DNA of 64,000 bases from Yersinia intermedia (GTDB lineage Bacteria > Pseudomonadota > Gammaproteobacteria > Enterobacterales > Enterobacteriaceae), in the NCBI RefSeq assembly GCF_900635455.1, contig NZ_LR134116.1, forward strand, positions 62,001-126,000, read 5' to 3'. The notes beneath the pieces are model-generated. The model was not told the DNA's origin and did no database searches. It saw nothing but the letters and a program-made list of their open reading frames with translations. The translations under genes were made by a program, and so were the position numbers. Shown here piece after piece: positions 17,581 to 27,200 of the stretch. Within the stretch, counting starts at the first letter, position 1, and every line of letters starts with the position of its first letter.

Positions 17581-18483
17581 ATGGATCCGCAATATGCGCG
17601 GCTGGTTAAAGCTGCCGCGCTCTGTGCTACAGGGCTGGCATCAACCTTACTGATTATTAAAATTTTTGCCTGGTGGCATACCGGGTCGGTAAGTGTGTTG
17701 GCGGCATTAGTTGACTCTTTGATGGATCTGGCCGCTTCTCTGACAAATCTTTTTGTGGTGCGTTACTCTCTGCAACCCGCCGATGAAGAACACACCTTTG
17801 GTCATGGCAAGGCTGAGTCACTGGCCGCACTGGCGCAAAGTATGTTTATTTCCGGCTCGGCGCTATTCCTATTCCTGACCGGTTTCCAGCATTTGGTGTC
17901 GCCAGAGCCATTGCAAGATCCGGGTATAGGGATCTGGGTAACCTTAGTGGCGTTATGCAGTACACTGATATTAGTCACTTTTCAGCGTTGGGTGGTACGA
18001 AAAACCCATAGCCAGGCCATTCGCGCTGATATGTTGCACTATCAATCTGACGTCATGATGAATGGTGCTATTCTTATTGCATTGGCATTAAGTTGGTATG
18101 GTTTTCACTGGGCTGATGCGTTGTTTGCATTGGGTATCGGTGTTTATATTCTCTATAGTGCGTTACGTATGGGGTATGAAGCGGTTCAAGCCTTGCTGGA
18201 TCGAGCATTGCCTGATAACGAGCGCCAGCAGATTATTGATATTGTGATGTCATGGCCGGGTGTGATTGGCGCTCATGACCTGCGTACCCGCCAATCGGGG
18301 CCGACACGCTTTATTCAACTTCACCTTGAAATGGAAGATATGATGCCCTTGATGGAAGCTCACATCTTAGCTGAGCAAGTTGAGCGAGCATTGTTGCACC
18401 GTTTCCCCGGTGCCGATGTGCTTATCCATCAAGATCCCTGCTCCGTGGTGCCAAAAGAGCGCCATGCGCATTGGGAGTTATAA
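17581..18483 (+). CDS. fieF: Ferrous-iron/zinc efflux pump FieF
   Basis: FieF is an inner-membrane cation diffusion facilitator exporting Fe(II) and Zn(II) in exchange for protons. The 300-residue protein has six predicted membrane segments. The transport-site residues are D45 and D49 (VDSLMD) in TM2 and H153 and D157 (HYQSD) in TM5. A C-terminal cytoplasmic dimerisation domain contains [11 protein letters not shown] and HLEMEDMM. In relatives it follows cpxP directly, but here the prophage scar intervenes. Confidence 0.97.
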   Translation: MDPQYARLVKAAALCATGLASTLLIIKIFAWWHTGSVSVLAALVDSLMDLAASLTNLFVVRYSLQPADEEHTFGHGKAESLAALAQSMFISGSALFLFLTGFQHLVSPEPLQDPGIGIWVTLVALCSTLILVTFQRWVVRKTHSQAIRADMLHYQSDVMMNGAILIALALSWYGFHWADALFALGIGVYILYSALRMGYEAVQALLDRALPDNERQQIIDIVMSWPGVIGAHDLRTRQSGPTRFIQLHLEMEDMMPLMEAHILAEQVERALLHRFPGADVLIHQDPCSVVPKERHAHWEL

Positions 18484-18560
18484 TTCCTTCATTAACGACA
18501 GGTAAACTGTGGTTACATTATGGTTCTGTGTTGAAGAAAATACCGCCAGATGGCATGACT

Positions 18561-18572
18561 TGAATCAATTCA
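18561..18572. promoter_or_regulatory. Candidate Cra (FruR) operator upstream of pfkA
   Basis: TGAATCAATTCA is an inverted repeat (TGAAT / ATTCA) resembling the Cra consensus TGAAWCGNTTCA with central differences. It lies just upstream of a TATAAT at 18588-18593, where a repressor of pfkA, a known Cra target, would act. Confidence 0.5.
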
Positions 18573-18701
18573 GCTTGGTGTTTTTGCTATAATATCCGAT
18601 ATTAATCGTATAAAGCTGAATTTCTGTACGGCGTCTATGTGCAAGAAAAAATCAGCAAATAAAGAATTTTAAAAATCGCATCTACAAGTTTAGAGGTAGT
18701 C

Positions 18702-19685
18702 ATGGTCAAAAAAATCGGTGTACTAACAAGCGGCGGTGACGCGCCAGGTATGAACGCAGCCATTCGTGGGGTCGTTCGTGCAGCTTTGTCAGCAGGGTTA
18801 GAAGTTTACGGTATTGAAGATGGCTACCTGGGCTTGTATGAAAACCGTATGAGAGAACTGGACCGCTATAGCGTGTCAGATATGATTAACCGTGGTGGCA
18901 CCTTCCTGGGTTCAGCGCGTTTCCCTGAGTTCCGTGATCCAGAAAAACGTAAAGTCGCCCTGAAGAACATGAAAGACCGTGGTATCGATGGCCTGGTGGT
19001 TATCGGTGGTGACGGTTCTTATGCCGGTGCCGACTTGCTGACTAAAGAAGGTGGTATTCACTGTGTTGGTTTACCGGGCACCATCGATAACGATGTGGCA
19101 GGTACTGACTATACCATCGGTTTCTTCACTGCATTGGGGACTGTGGTTGAAGCGATTGACCGCCTGCGTGATACCTCTTCTTCGCACCAGCGTATTTCTA
19201 TCGTTGAAGTGATGGGCCGTTATTGCGGTGACCTGACATTGGCGGCTGCCATTGCTGGTGGTTGTGAGTTTATTGCTATCCCTGAAGTCGAATTCAAACG
19301 TGATGATTTAGTTGCTGAAATCAAAGCGGGCATCGCGAAAGGTAAAAAACACGCTATCGTTGCCATCACGGAAAAACTGGATGATATCGACGAACTGGCT
19401 AAATATATTGAGAAAGAAACGGGCCGTGAAACCCGTGGTACCGTATTGGGCCACATTCAGCGCGGTGGTGCACCAGTAGCTTATGACCGTATTCTGGCTT
19501 CCCGTATGGGTGCTTATGCTGTCGACTTGCTGTTGGAAGACCGCGACTATACGCAAGGTGGCTTCTGCGTTGGCGTACAAAACGAGAAAATGGTGCATGA
19601 ACTTATCTCTGTTTGTATTGCGCCAGAGAACAAGAAAAGTAAATTTAAAGAAGATTGGTACGACACAGCTAAAAAATTGTTCTAA
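18702..19685 (+). CDS. pfkA: ATP-dependent 6-phosphofructokinase
   Basis: PfkA phosphorylates fructose-6-phosphate, the committed step of glycolysis. The 327-residue product has the ATP loop [10 protein letters not shown] (9-18), the GGDGS diphosphate-binding turn (102-106) and the catalytic PGTIDND (125-131, base D129). The substrate segments EVMGRYCG and LGHIQRGG are also present. GAGGTAGTC precedes the ATG. It is slightly longer than the 320-residue E. coli enzyme at the C-terminus. The promoter region carries a TATAAT at 18588. Confidence 0.98.
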   Translation: MVKKIGVLTSGGDAPGMNAAIRGVVRAALSAGLEVYGIEDGYLGLYENRMRELDRYSVSDMINRGGTFLGSARFPEFRDPEKRKVALKNMKDRGIDGLVVIGGDGSYAGADLLTKEGGIHCVGLPGTIDNDVAGTDYTIGFFTALGTVVEAIDRLRDTSSSHQRISIVEVMGRYCGDLTLAAAIAGGCEFIAIPEVEFKRDDLVAEIKAGIAKGKKHAIVAITEKLDDIDELAKYIEKETGRETRGTVLGHIQRGGAPVAYDRILASRMGAYAVDLLLEDRDYTQGGFCVGVQNEKMVHELISVCIAPENKKSKFKEDWYDTAKKLF

Positions 19686-19707
19686 AACAATCTATTGTCC
19701 GATAAGA

Positions 19708-19734
19708 AAGCCTCCGTTTACCGGGGGCTTTTTG
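19708..19734 (+). terminator. pfkA terminator
   Basis: AAGCCTCCG / CCGGGGGCTT forms a stem with one wobble pair around a TTTA loop, followed by TTTTT. Confidence 0.85.
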
Positions 19735-19898
19735 CATTTAACTGCTTGTATATTTCATATTGGTATAATCAAAACTTTTTTATTCTTTAATTGCGCGGGA
19801 AGTTTCTGGCACGCTCAGTATCAGGTCAACCAATTTAGTTGATTACAATTTAGGTTAATAACTATTTAATTAATAATAATATTTATGGGAGCGGGTCA

Positions 19899-20888
19899 AT
19901 GCGTAAATGGGGTGTAGGTCTATCATTACTGCTGCTGGCATCAGGTGCCATGGCAAAAGATATCCAACTGCTGAATGTGTCATATGATCCGACGCGTGAG
20001 TTCTATCAGGAATATAACCAGGCATTCAGTAAGCATTGGCAACAAAAAACCGGTGATAAAGTGACGGTGCGTCAATCACATGGCGGTTCCGGTAAGCAGG
20101 CGACCTCGGTTATTAATGGCATTGAAGCTGATGTTGTGACATTAGCACTGGCTTATGACGTCGATGCTATTGCTGAGCGTGGTCGTATTGATAAAAACTG
20201 GATTAAGCGCCTGCCGGATAACTCCGCACCCTATACCTCAACTATCGTGTTCCTGGTGCGTAAAGGGAACCCGAAACAGATTCATGACTGGTCAGATTTA
20301 GTGAAACCAGGAATTTCTGTCATTACACCTAATCCGAAAACCTCCGGTGGCGCGCGTTGGAACTATCTGGCGGCGTGGGGTTATGCGCTAGAGCACAATA
20401 ATAACAGCCAGGCCAAAGCGCAGGAATTCGTTAAAACGCTGTATAAGAATGTGGAAGTATTGGACTCAGGCGCGCGTGGTGCCACGAATACCTTTGTTGA
20501 ACGCGGTATTGGCGATGTGCTGATTGCGTGGGAAAACGAAGCTCTGTTGGCGGTTAATGAAGTAGGTAAAGACAAGTTTGATATCATCACGCCAAGCGTA
20601 TCAATTTTGGCTGAACCGACGGTATCTGTAGTGGATAAAGTGGTCGATAAGCGTGGAACCCGTGAAGTGGCCGATGCTTACTTAACATACCTCTATTCGC
20701 CAGAAGGCCAGACGATTGCTGCCAAGAATTACTATCGCCCACGGGATCCGGCAGTGGCGGCTAAATTCGCCAGCGAGTTCCCGAAATTGAAGTTGTTTAC
20801 TATCGATGAAGTGTTCGGTGGTTGGACAAAGGCACAACAAACACATTTCGCCACTGGCGGCGTCTTTGACGAAATAAGTAAGCGTTAA
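19899..20888 (+). CDS. sbp: Periplasmic sulfate-binding protein
   Basis: Sbp delivers sulfate (and thiosulfate) to the CysTWA ABC importer. A signal peptide ends LLLASGAMA at residue 19. The mature protein starts [17 protein letters not shown], the family signature. Sulfate-binding segments [28 protein letters not shown] and [12 protein letters not shown] are present. The length, 329 residues, equals E. coli Sbp. It is monocistronic, with GGGAGCGGG before the ATG. A short ERIC and a shared terminator lie downstream. Confidence 0.97.
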   Translation: MRKWGVGLSLLLLASGAMAKDIQLLNVSYDPTREFYQEYNQAFSKHWQQKTGDKVTVRQSHGGSGKQATSVINGIEADVVTLALAYDVDAIAERGRIDKNWIKRLPDNSAPYTSTIVFLVRKGNPKQIHDWSDLVKPGISVITPNPKTSGGARWNYLAAWGYALEHNNNSQAKAQEFVKTLYKNVEVLDSGARGATNTFVERGIGDVLIAWENEALLAVNEVGKDKFDIITPSVSILAEPTVSVVDKVVDKRGTREVADAYLTYLYSPEGQTIAAKNYYRPRDPAVAAKFASEFPKLKLFTIDEVFGGWTKAQQTHFATGGVFDEISKR

Positions 20889-20893
20889 TTTAT

Positions 20894-20988
20894 ATACCCT
20901 GTGTATTTGAAACTTCAGGGTTGTTAGCGGTGTTGGTTGCTCAGCTTATCCTTGGATCTGGCCGCTGCAAGCGAATGACTTTGGGTAT
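20894..20988. repeat. ERIC element with central deletion
   Basis: This 95-bp element has the ERIC terminal repeats (ATACCC and GGGTAT) and outer arms (TTTGAAACTTCAGGG and GAATGACTTTGGG). The CACCCGAATCACTTA core is lost or eroded. It lies between the convergent sbp and tpiA. Confidence 0.7.
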
Positions 20989-21002
20989 GGTAGTACCGAA
21001 AC

Positions 21003-21041
21003 AAAAAAACCGGGGCTGTTTACGTCACCCCGGTTTTTTAT
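21003..21041. terminator. Bidirectional terminator between sbp and tpiA
   Basis: AAAAAAACCGGGG / CCCCGGTTTTTT forms a strong stem with A- and T-runs on both sides, serving the two convergent genes. Confidence 0.9.
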
Positions 21042-21068
21042 TACGTTCAAAAAAGCTTAAAAGCTAAA

Positions 21069-21866
<798 letters not shown>

Positions 21867-21964
21867 TCAATAATAATGACTGCCCGACAGGCAGTTTACC
21901 TGTCCAACAGTATAGAGATGATTGGGGGCAATGGCTTTGCTTTTCGTCATTAATTGCGGCAAGA

Positions 21965-22570
21965 CTATGCTTCAGATAGTGATAGCTTAATCGGTTCAAC
22001 AGCGAAAGTTAGCCCTTTTTCACCGTTGTCCGCTACTACATAGCGAATTGCGCCAACCGGATGGGCATAGAAAGGCAAACCTTTACCTTGCGCCAACAGT
22101 TGCTGCACATTATCAAGGCTTTGTTGGCGCGTGAGTGTGGGCTCAAACTGGCGCATCAGGGCCGCCATATAATTGACCGCCACCAGCCGGGCCGCTTTCT
22201 CTTCACCGCCTTTTATCGGCAAATAGGTAATTTGTAAGGTTTTAATCTTACCGGTCCCTTTCTCCAGCGCGGTGGAAGCATAGAGGTTCTCATTAATCTT
22301 ACTGGCCGCCCGAGTCAGCGGGGGCAGATCATCTTTGATGGTAATAGCATGAAACTCACTGAGAGGCAGCGTTGGATTCGCGCGGTTATAACTTTCACGG
22401 AATTTGACCAGTGTTAAATCAAAGGTTGGTGCACCTGAAAGTAGATAAGGCGCAGTCGGCTGAGTCTCTTCTGTGGGCTGACCACTGTCGTCTGCGGGGT
22501 CGGCATGAGCGCGGCTAACTGTTGCTATTAGCAGCAGCATTGCCAGTATTGCGACTCTCTCTTTTCTCAT
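21965..22570 (-). CDS. yiiQ: DUF1454 family periplasmic protein YiiQ
   Basis: This is a 201-residue exported protein of unknown function. A signal peptide (about 1-23, ending SRAHA) precedes a proline-rich stretch (DDSGQPTEETQPTAP) and a single domain shared by YiiQ proteins (PTFDLTLVKFRESYN, DNVQQLLAQGKGLPF, GAIRYVVADNGEKGLTFAVEP). It lies upstream of tpiA in the same direction with a 128-nt gap, the enterobacterial arrangement. Confidence 0.88.
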   Translation of the reverse strand: MRKERVAILAMLLLIATVSRAHADPADDSGQPTEETQPTAPYLLSGAPTFDLTLVKFRESYNRANPTLPLSEFHAITIKDDLPPLTRAASKINENLYASTALEKGTGKIKTLQITYLPIKGGEEKAARLVAVNYMAALMRQFEPTLTRQQSLDNVQQLLAQGKGLPFYAHPVGAIRYVVADNGEKGLTFAVEPIKLSLSEA

Positions 22571-22731
22571 GACTTAGGCCGTCGTTAGAAGTGTGTGTAG
22601 GGGATTAAAGCGGTAATTGAGGGTGATTGTCAAAATTCACTGCAAAGATTATAGGTTAGTTGCAGCATTGGGTTACTCTATCGAGTCTAGATCAACTGTA
22701 AATTATATCAGGTAAATGGATCGGGTTATTG

Positions 22732-23166
22732 ATGACAATACAGCAGTGGTGTTTCTCGTTTAAAGGCCGTATCGGGCGGCGGGACTTTTGGATCTGGATT
22801 GGTTTGTGGCTGTTGGCAATGCTGGTTATCTTTACGCTGGCAGGAAAGGATTGGTTGCCAATTCAGACTGCGGCTTTTGCGATTGTTTTCTTGCTGTGGC
22901 CAACGGCGGCAGTGGTGGTTAAGCGGTTGCATGACCGTAATAAAGCGGGTTGGTGGGCATTTTTGGTGGTACTGGCCTGGATGCTGATGGCCGGTAACTG
23001 GCAGATGTTGGCACCGCTCTGGCAGTGGGGCGTCGGGCGTTTCATCCCCACGCTTATTATTGTCATGATGTTTATCGATTGCGGTGCGTTCCTCGGTACC
23101 GAGGGGGATAATCGTTTTGGCCCCGAAGCGGTGCCCGTGAAATATTTAGCGGAGAAAGTGCGGTAA
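22732..23166 (+). CDS. yiiR: DUF805 family inner-membrane protein YiiR
   Basis: This is a 144-residue membrane protein of the DUF805 family, function unknown. It begins with the family signature TIQQWCFSFKGRIGRRDFW and has about four hydrophobic segments (about 22-38, 44-58, 70-84, 96-116). KRLHDRNKAGWWAF, another DUF805 hallmark, follows. An in-frame TTG lies at 22729, but the ATG at 22732 is preferred. Both have weak ribosome sites. Confidence 0.88.
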   Translation: MTIQQWCFSFKGRIGRRDFWIWIGLWLLAMLVIFTLAGKDWLPIQTAAFAIVFLLWPTAAVVVKRLHDRNKAGWWAFLVVLAWMLMAGNWQMLAPLWQWGVGRFIPTLIIVMMFIDCGAFLGTEGDNRFGPEAVPVKYLAEKVR

Positions 23167-23188
23167 CACCAGCACCTTGCTATCTAAA

Positions 23189-23223
23189 GTGAACCAAGGG
23201 AAATATGCCAACCCTTGGTTCAC
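23189..23223. terminator. Hairpin between convergent yiiR and fpr
   Basis: A perfect 12-bp stem GTGAACCAAGGG / CCCTTGGTTCAC with an 11-nt loop lies 22 nt after yiiR and just past fpr. T-runs are poor on both strands, so termination strength is uncertain. Confidence 0.6.
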
Positions 23224-23229
23224 TGTTTA

Positions 23230-23976
23230 TTACCAATATTGCTCGCTGGTCATATGCCCCGGTTTACGGCGCAGATGTTTGCGCATCTCGCGCTGCTCTT
23301 TCAGCAATTGTTGAGTATCTCGCACCATCTGCGGGTTACCGCAGAGCATCACATGGCTGTCTTGAGCATCAATTTTCAGGCCGACAGCTGCTTCCAGTGA
23401 GCCGTTCTCAATCAATGCTGGCACTCTGCCTGTTAGTGAACCGGGTGATTCCTCACGGCTCACAACGGTTTGGATTTGCAACTTGCCGTTGTAACGCTGC
23501 TCAAGTTGTTGCATTAGCGGCAGATAACTGAGATCACGGGCGAAACGTGCCGCATGAACCAACACCAAATTTTTGAAGCGCTCTAAATCACGCCCTTCCT
23601 GTAAAATTGACAGATAGGGGCCAATTGCGGTGCCAGTAGCCAGCATCCATAAGGTATCGCAATCGGGGATCTCTTCTAGCACAAAGAAGCCCGCCGCTTG
23701 CTTAGTCACCATCACTTCGCCACCCACCGCCAGTTGGTCAAGCCGTGGGCTGAGTTTCCCCTCTGGCACGGTGACCAGATAGAACTCCAGATTGTCGTCA
23801 CTTGGCGCATTAACGTAGGAATAAGCCCGCTGTACCCGCTCGCCGTTGATATCTAATGCCAGCTTGGCAAATTGACCGGCGGTAAAGGGATCAATTGGCG
23901 CATGGACCCGAATACTAAACAAAGAGTCTGTCCAGTGTTCGATGTGAGTAATCTTGCCACTAACCCATTCAGCCAT
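23230..23976 (-). CDS. fpr: Ferredoxin/flavodoxin-NADP+ reductase
   Basis: Fpr moves electrons between NADPH and flavodoxin or ferredoxin and supports anaerobic radical enzymes and oxidative-stress defence. The 248-residue FNR-type protein has the FAD motif RAYSYVNAP, the NADP-binding segment LWMLATGTAIGPYLSIL and LCGNPQMV. The C-terminus ends EQYW, as in the enterobacterial subgroup. The length matches E. coli. The 243 bp upstream contain no gene I can support. Confidence 0.96.
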   Translation of the reverse strand: MAEWVSGKITHIEHWTDSLFSIRVHAPIDPFTAGQFAKLALDINGERVQRAYSYVNAPSDDNLEFYLVTVPEGKLSPRLDQLAVGGEVMVTKQAAGFFVLEEIPDCDTLWMLATGTAIGPYLSILQEGRDLERFKNLVLVHAARFARDLSYLPLMQQLEQRYNGKLQIQTVVSREESPGSLTGRVPALIENGSLEAAVGLKIDAQDSHVMLCGNPQMVRDTQQLLKEQREMRKHLRRKPGHMTSEQYW

Positions 23977-24219
23977 AATTCTTTTCCCGTCATATGCTTA
24001 TCTGAAGTGATGCCTAAAGCGATGGCGATATTTTAGAGCATTTGGTTGAAAAACATTATCGATAAAATGTTATGCCGTTCGTCCTTGGACCTCTGTCATC
24101 ATTCTGAAAATGGCACTGGGCTATGACTTCTACTGGTATTATCATCGCGTCCCCCCCTTGTCTTGCAGGAACTGCCGTTTCATCCAAATTGATAGGGGGT
24201 ATCATATTACTATCTCAGG

Positions 24220-27200
24220 TCAAAAACTCATCCAATTACCACCTTTCATTCGATAACGGCTAATGAATTTTATCGGTACTGGCGTTATGAAAGTGGCCTC
24301 GACGGTACGTGCTGGTAACATGGCAACAAAATTAGACGTATCCACCGAATGACCGTCAAGCAGCAATCGCGGCGCACTGACTTTGGGGCCGGTTCTAACC
24401 GATTGAGTGCCGATCACCTCAGCGGTAATGTTTTGCTGACGCAGGCCTGGAATTTTAACTTCATAAAAATAGCTGCGGGTGTCAGCATAGCCGCCTGAAT
24501 CGAGATCGGTACCAAAGGAAATATAATCAGGATTGCCTTGACGTACATGCGCCTGGGAATGCCCAGCGGCGTCTTCACCAAAGGCTTTTTTAAATCGCGT
24601 AAGCACGTCTTTCGAGGAATCACCGCTTCTGGGGTGGAATCCACCCGCTTTTCTGATGGCCTCCGGTGAACGATCGTCACCGCGATAAAACGTCATCAGA
24701 TCCTCAGAAGCCCATGTTCTGGCCGCAGCTGGGCTACCACGGCCTGATAAGCCTTTTTCCAGAATATTAGCAGTTCGTGTTCTCAGCCCCGATGTGGCGC
24801 GGGAGATACCTTTATAAACGCCACGGCCCACGCCTCCTGCCAGCCCGGAAATCCCTGTTCCCAGTGATATCCATCCCAATACTGAGGATGCTTCGGGATT
24901 ACTATCGGAAATAGCGTTGCTCGCAATAGATATTACATCTGAAACAACGCTCATCGAGCCAACCACCAGTGATATTGCTGAAGCTGAGCTGATTGCTGTC
25001 ATCACGCTGCCAGCGGCAATTATTGATGCACCGGCGCTAAATATAGCTGCCAATAATCCCAGAGAGCCCAACACGATCCCAGCAATGGCGCTTCCGCTCA
25101 GATGACCGCTTGGATCTAGGCGATTAATAGGATCTCCTGCGCAGTAAGCATATGGATTAATGCCGCCAACGCCAAACGGGCTGAGGCTATCCGGGCAGTT
25201 GAATCGCATTAGTAAAGGGTTGTAGGCACGATAACCGTTACCTAAATGGTAGCTTCCACTAACCGGATCGAGGCGTTCGCCATTAAACCCCGGTAACGGG
25301 GAAGGCGTGTAGCCATAGCCGTAGGGTGACCAAGTGTTGAGAGTACCGCTGCTGTTAGCTACCTCTCGTGACCAGAGCAAATTATCATGGTTATCGGTGG
25401 CCGTCAGGGTAAGATGGCTGACCTCTTTTACCCCCAGACAGGCATGACCCAGTTTAATCAATCGATTATTACTTGCCTGATACGTTATGACTTCGTTGGC
25501 TAACTCATTTCCTTGGTAATACAACACTCGCTTATCACCATCACTGACGTTCTGGGCCACCAGTCGGTTCAGTGCATCGTAACTGTAGCTACCGCCTGCG
25601 ATATTCTCTCCGTTTATGCCAATAAGACGACCGGTTACGTCGTAGGTGAGCGTGCGACCCGATTCATCTTTAATCATGCGCCCATTGGCATCATAGTCGA
25701 GGGCAATACTGGCGGGATAATTAGGATGCGTATGAGTTATTGAGGTTAATTGTGTGGGATCGTCATCATTGAGATATTGGTACACTACGCTGTCGGTAGT
25801 GCCATCGGAGAAAGTGGTTTCCAGGTAGGTCAGATTATTCAGAGCATCATAAGCGTAGCGTTGTGCAGATAGCATCATGCCATTAGGCGCGGGTGGCAGG
25901 TTGCTTCCGGTCGCGACATAGCTGATCAAACGATTACGTTTATCATAGCCGTAATTTTCAGCGCAAATGGTGATATTATTGTGTTTGGTGATACGAGTAG
26001 CCAACTGATCGTTTGCCAGCCATGTTTGTAATATGATGATTTCTATGCCTTTGCTATCAGTCACCTTACGGGATATTTCCCGGCCAAAATCATCGTGAGC
26101 TAGCTGAGTTTTCAGGCTGTTCTGCGTTGTTCCATCGGTAATCAGCAAGCTGGCAAGGTAGCCTAACGGGTTATAACTTAGCCGTGCGTTCAGATCATCA
26201 TCCGCAACTTCAATTATTCTGCCGTCAGTATTTCGGTTATAGCGGGTTTGTGCGCCGGTGATATCGGTAAAAGTGGTGTTGCTACCACGCAGCGTCCAGT
26301 GATAATGACTGGCTCGGGGGGAATCTTGGCGATGGATCACTGTTTCGGTTTTCAAACTGCCGGAAGGGTGCCAGGAAAATTGAGTATCGACACTGTCAGT
26401 TTCTTTGGCGTCCAACTGCCGCCCACTAATAGGGTCATAGCTAAACTCTTGGGTGACACCGTTTGCGTTGAGAGATTGCACCGAATTATTCAGTTCGGGA
26501 ATGTAAGATAGATTAATCACTTCCTTCTCAGGGGTGATGATACTGAACGGAACGGGTGATGCTTCCTGATAGCGATAGGACGTAGTTCGGCCACAGCTGG
26601 AGCTTTCGATCAGCCGCCCCAGGCTATCAAAATTCTGAGTGCCTAGTAGCCAATGCTGGGTTTTTCCTGCTGAATTCTTACCCGTAAGGGTGAGTGAGGC
26701 GACACAATTGCCCTTTAAATAGCCGGGGTAAGTGCGGGTTACTATGCTGCCGTCTGCTGTAGTTTGGCTGACTAGCCGGTCGTAAGCATCATAGGTATGC
26801 AAAGTGACATGCCCAAGTTCATCTTCTTCTCGGCATAAGCGGCCCAGTCCATCGTAAGCATAATGGCACACTCCCTGTGGCTTTCCGGCAGTGTCAATAC
26901 GGGTCGTGCTCAGAGGGCGTAGATTGATATCGTATTGAATTTTGCTGCTACCACTGTCGATCTCACGGTTATTGTTGTTACCACTCTGGTGGAGAGTTTG
27001 GGTAAGCTGAATAGGGTCATTCACTTGCCAACGCGTAATGCCGTCGCTGCCTGCGGCTTTAGTTATTTCCCCCCAATTATCATAAGTATGAGCCGAGTTA
27101 ATGGCATATTGTTCAGGCCGCTGATTTTTCGCTATCCACCAGTCACTGCTTTTCTCTGCGGTGATTTCATTTAACAGGTTATAGCTATAAGACTGAATTT

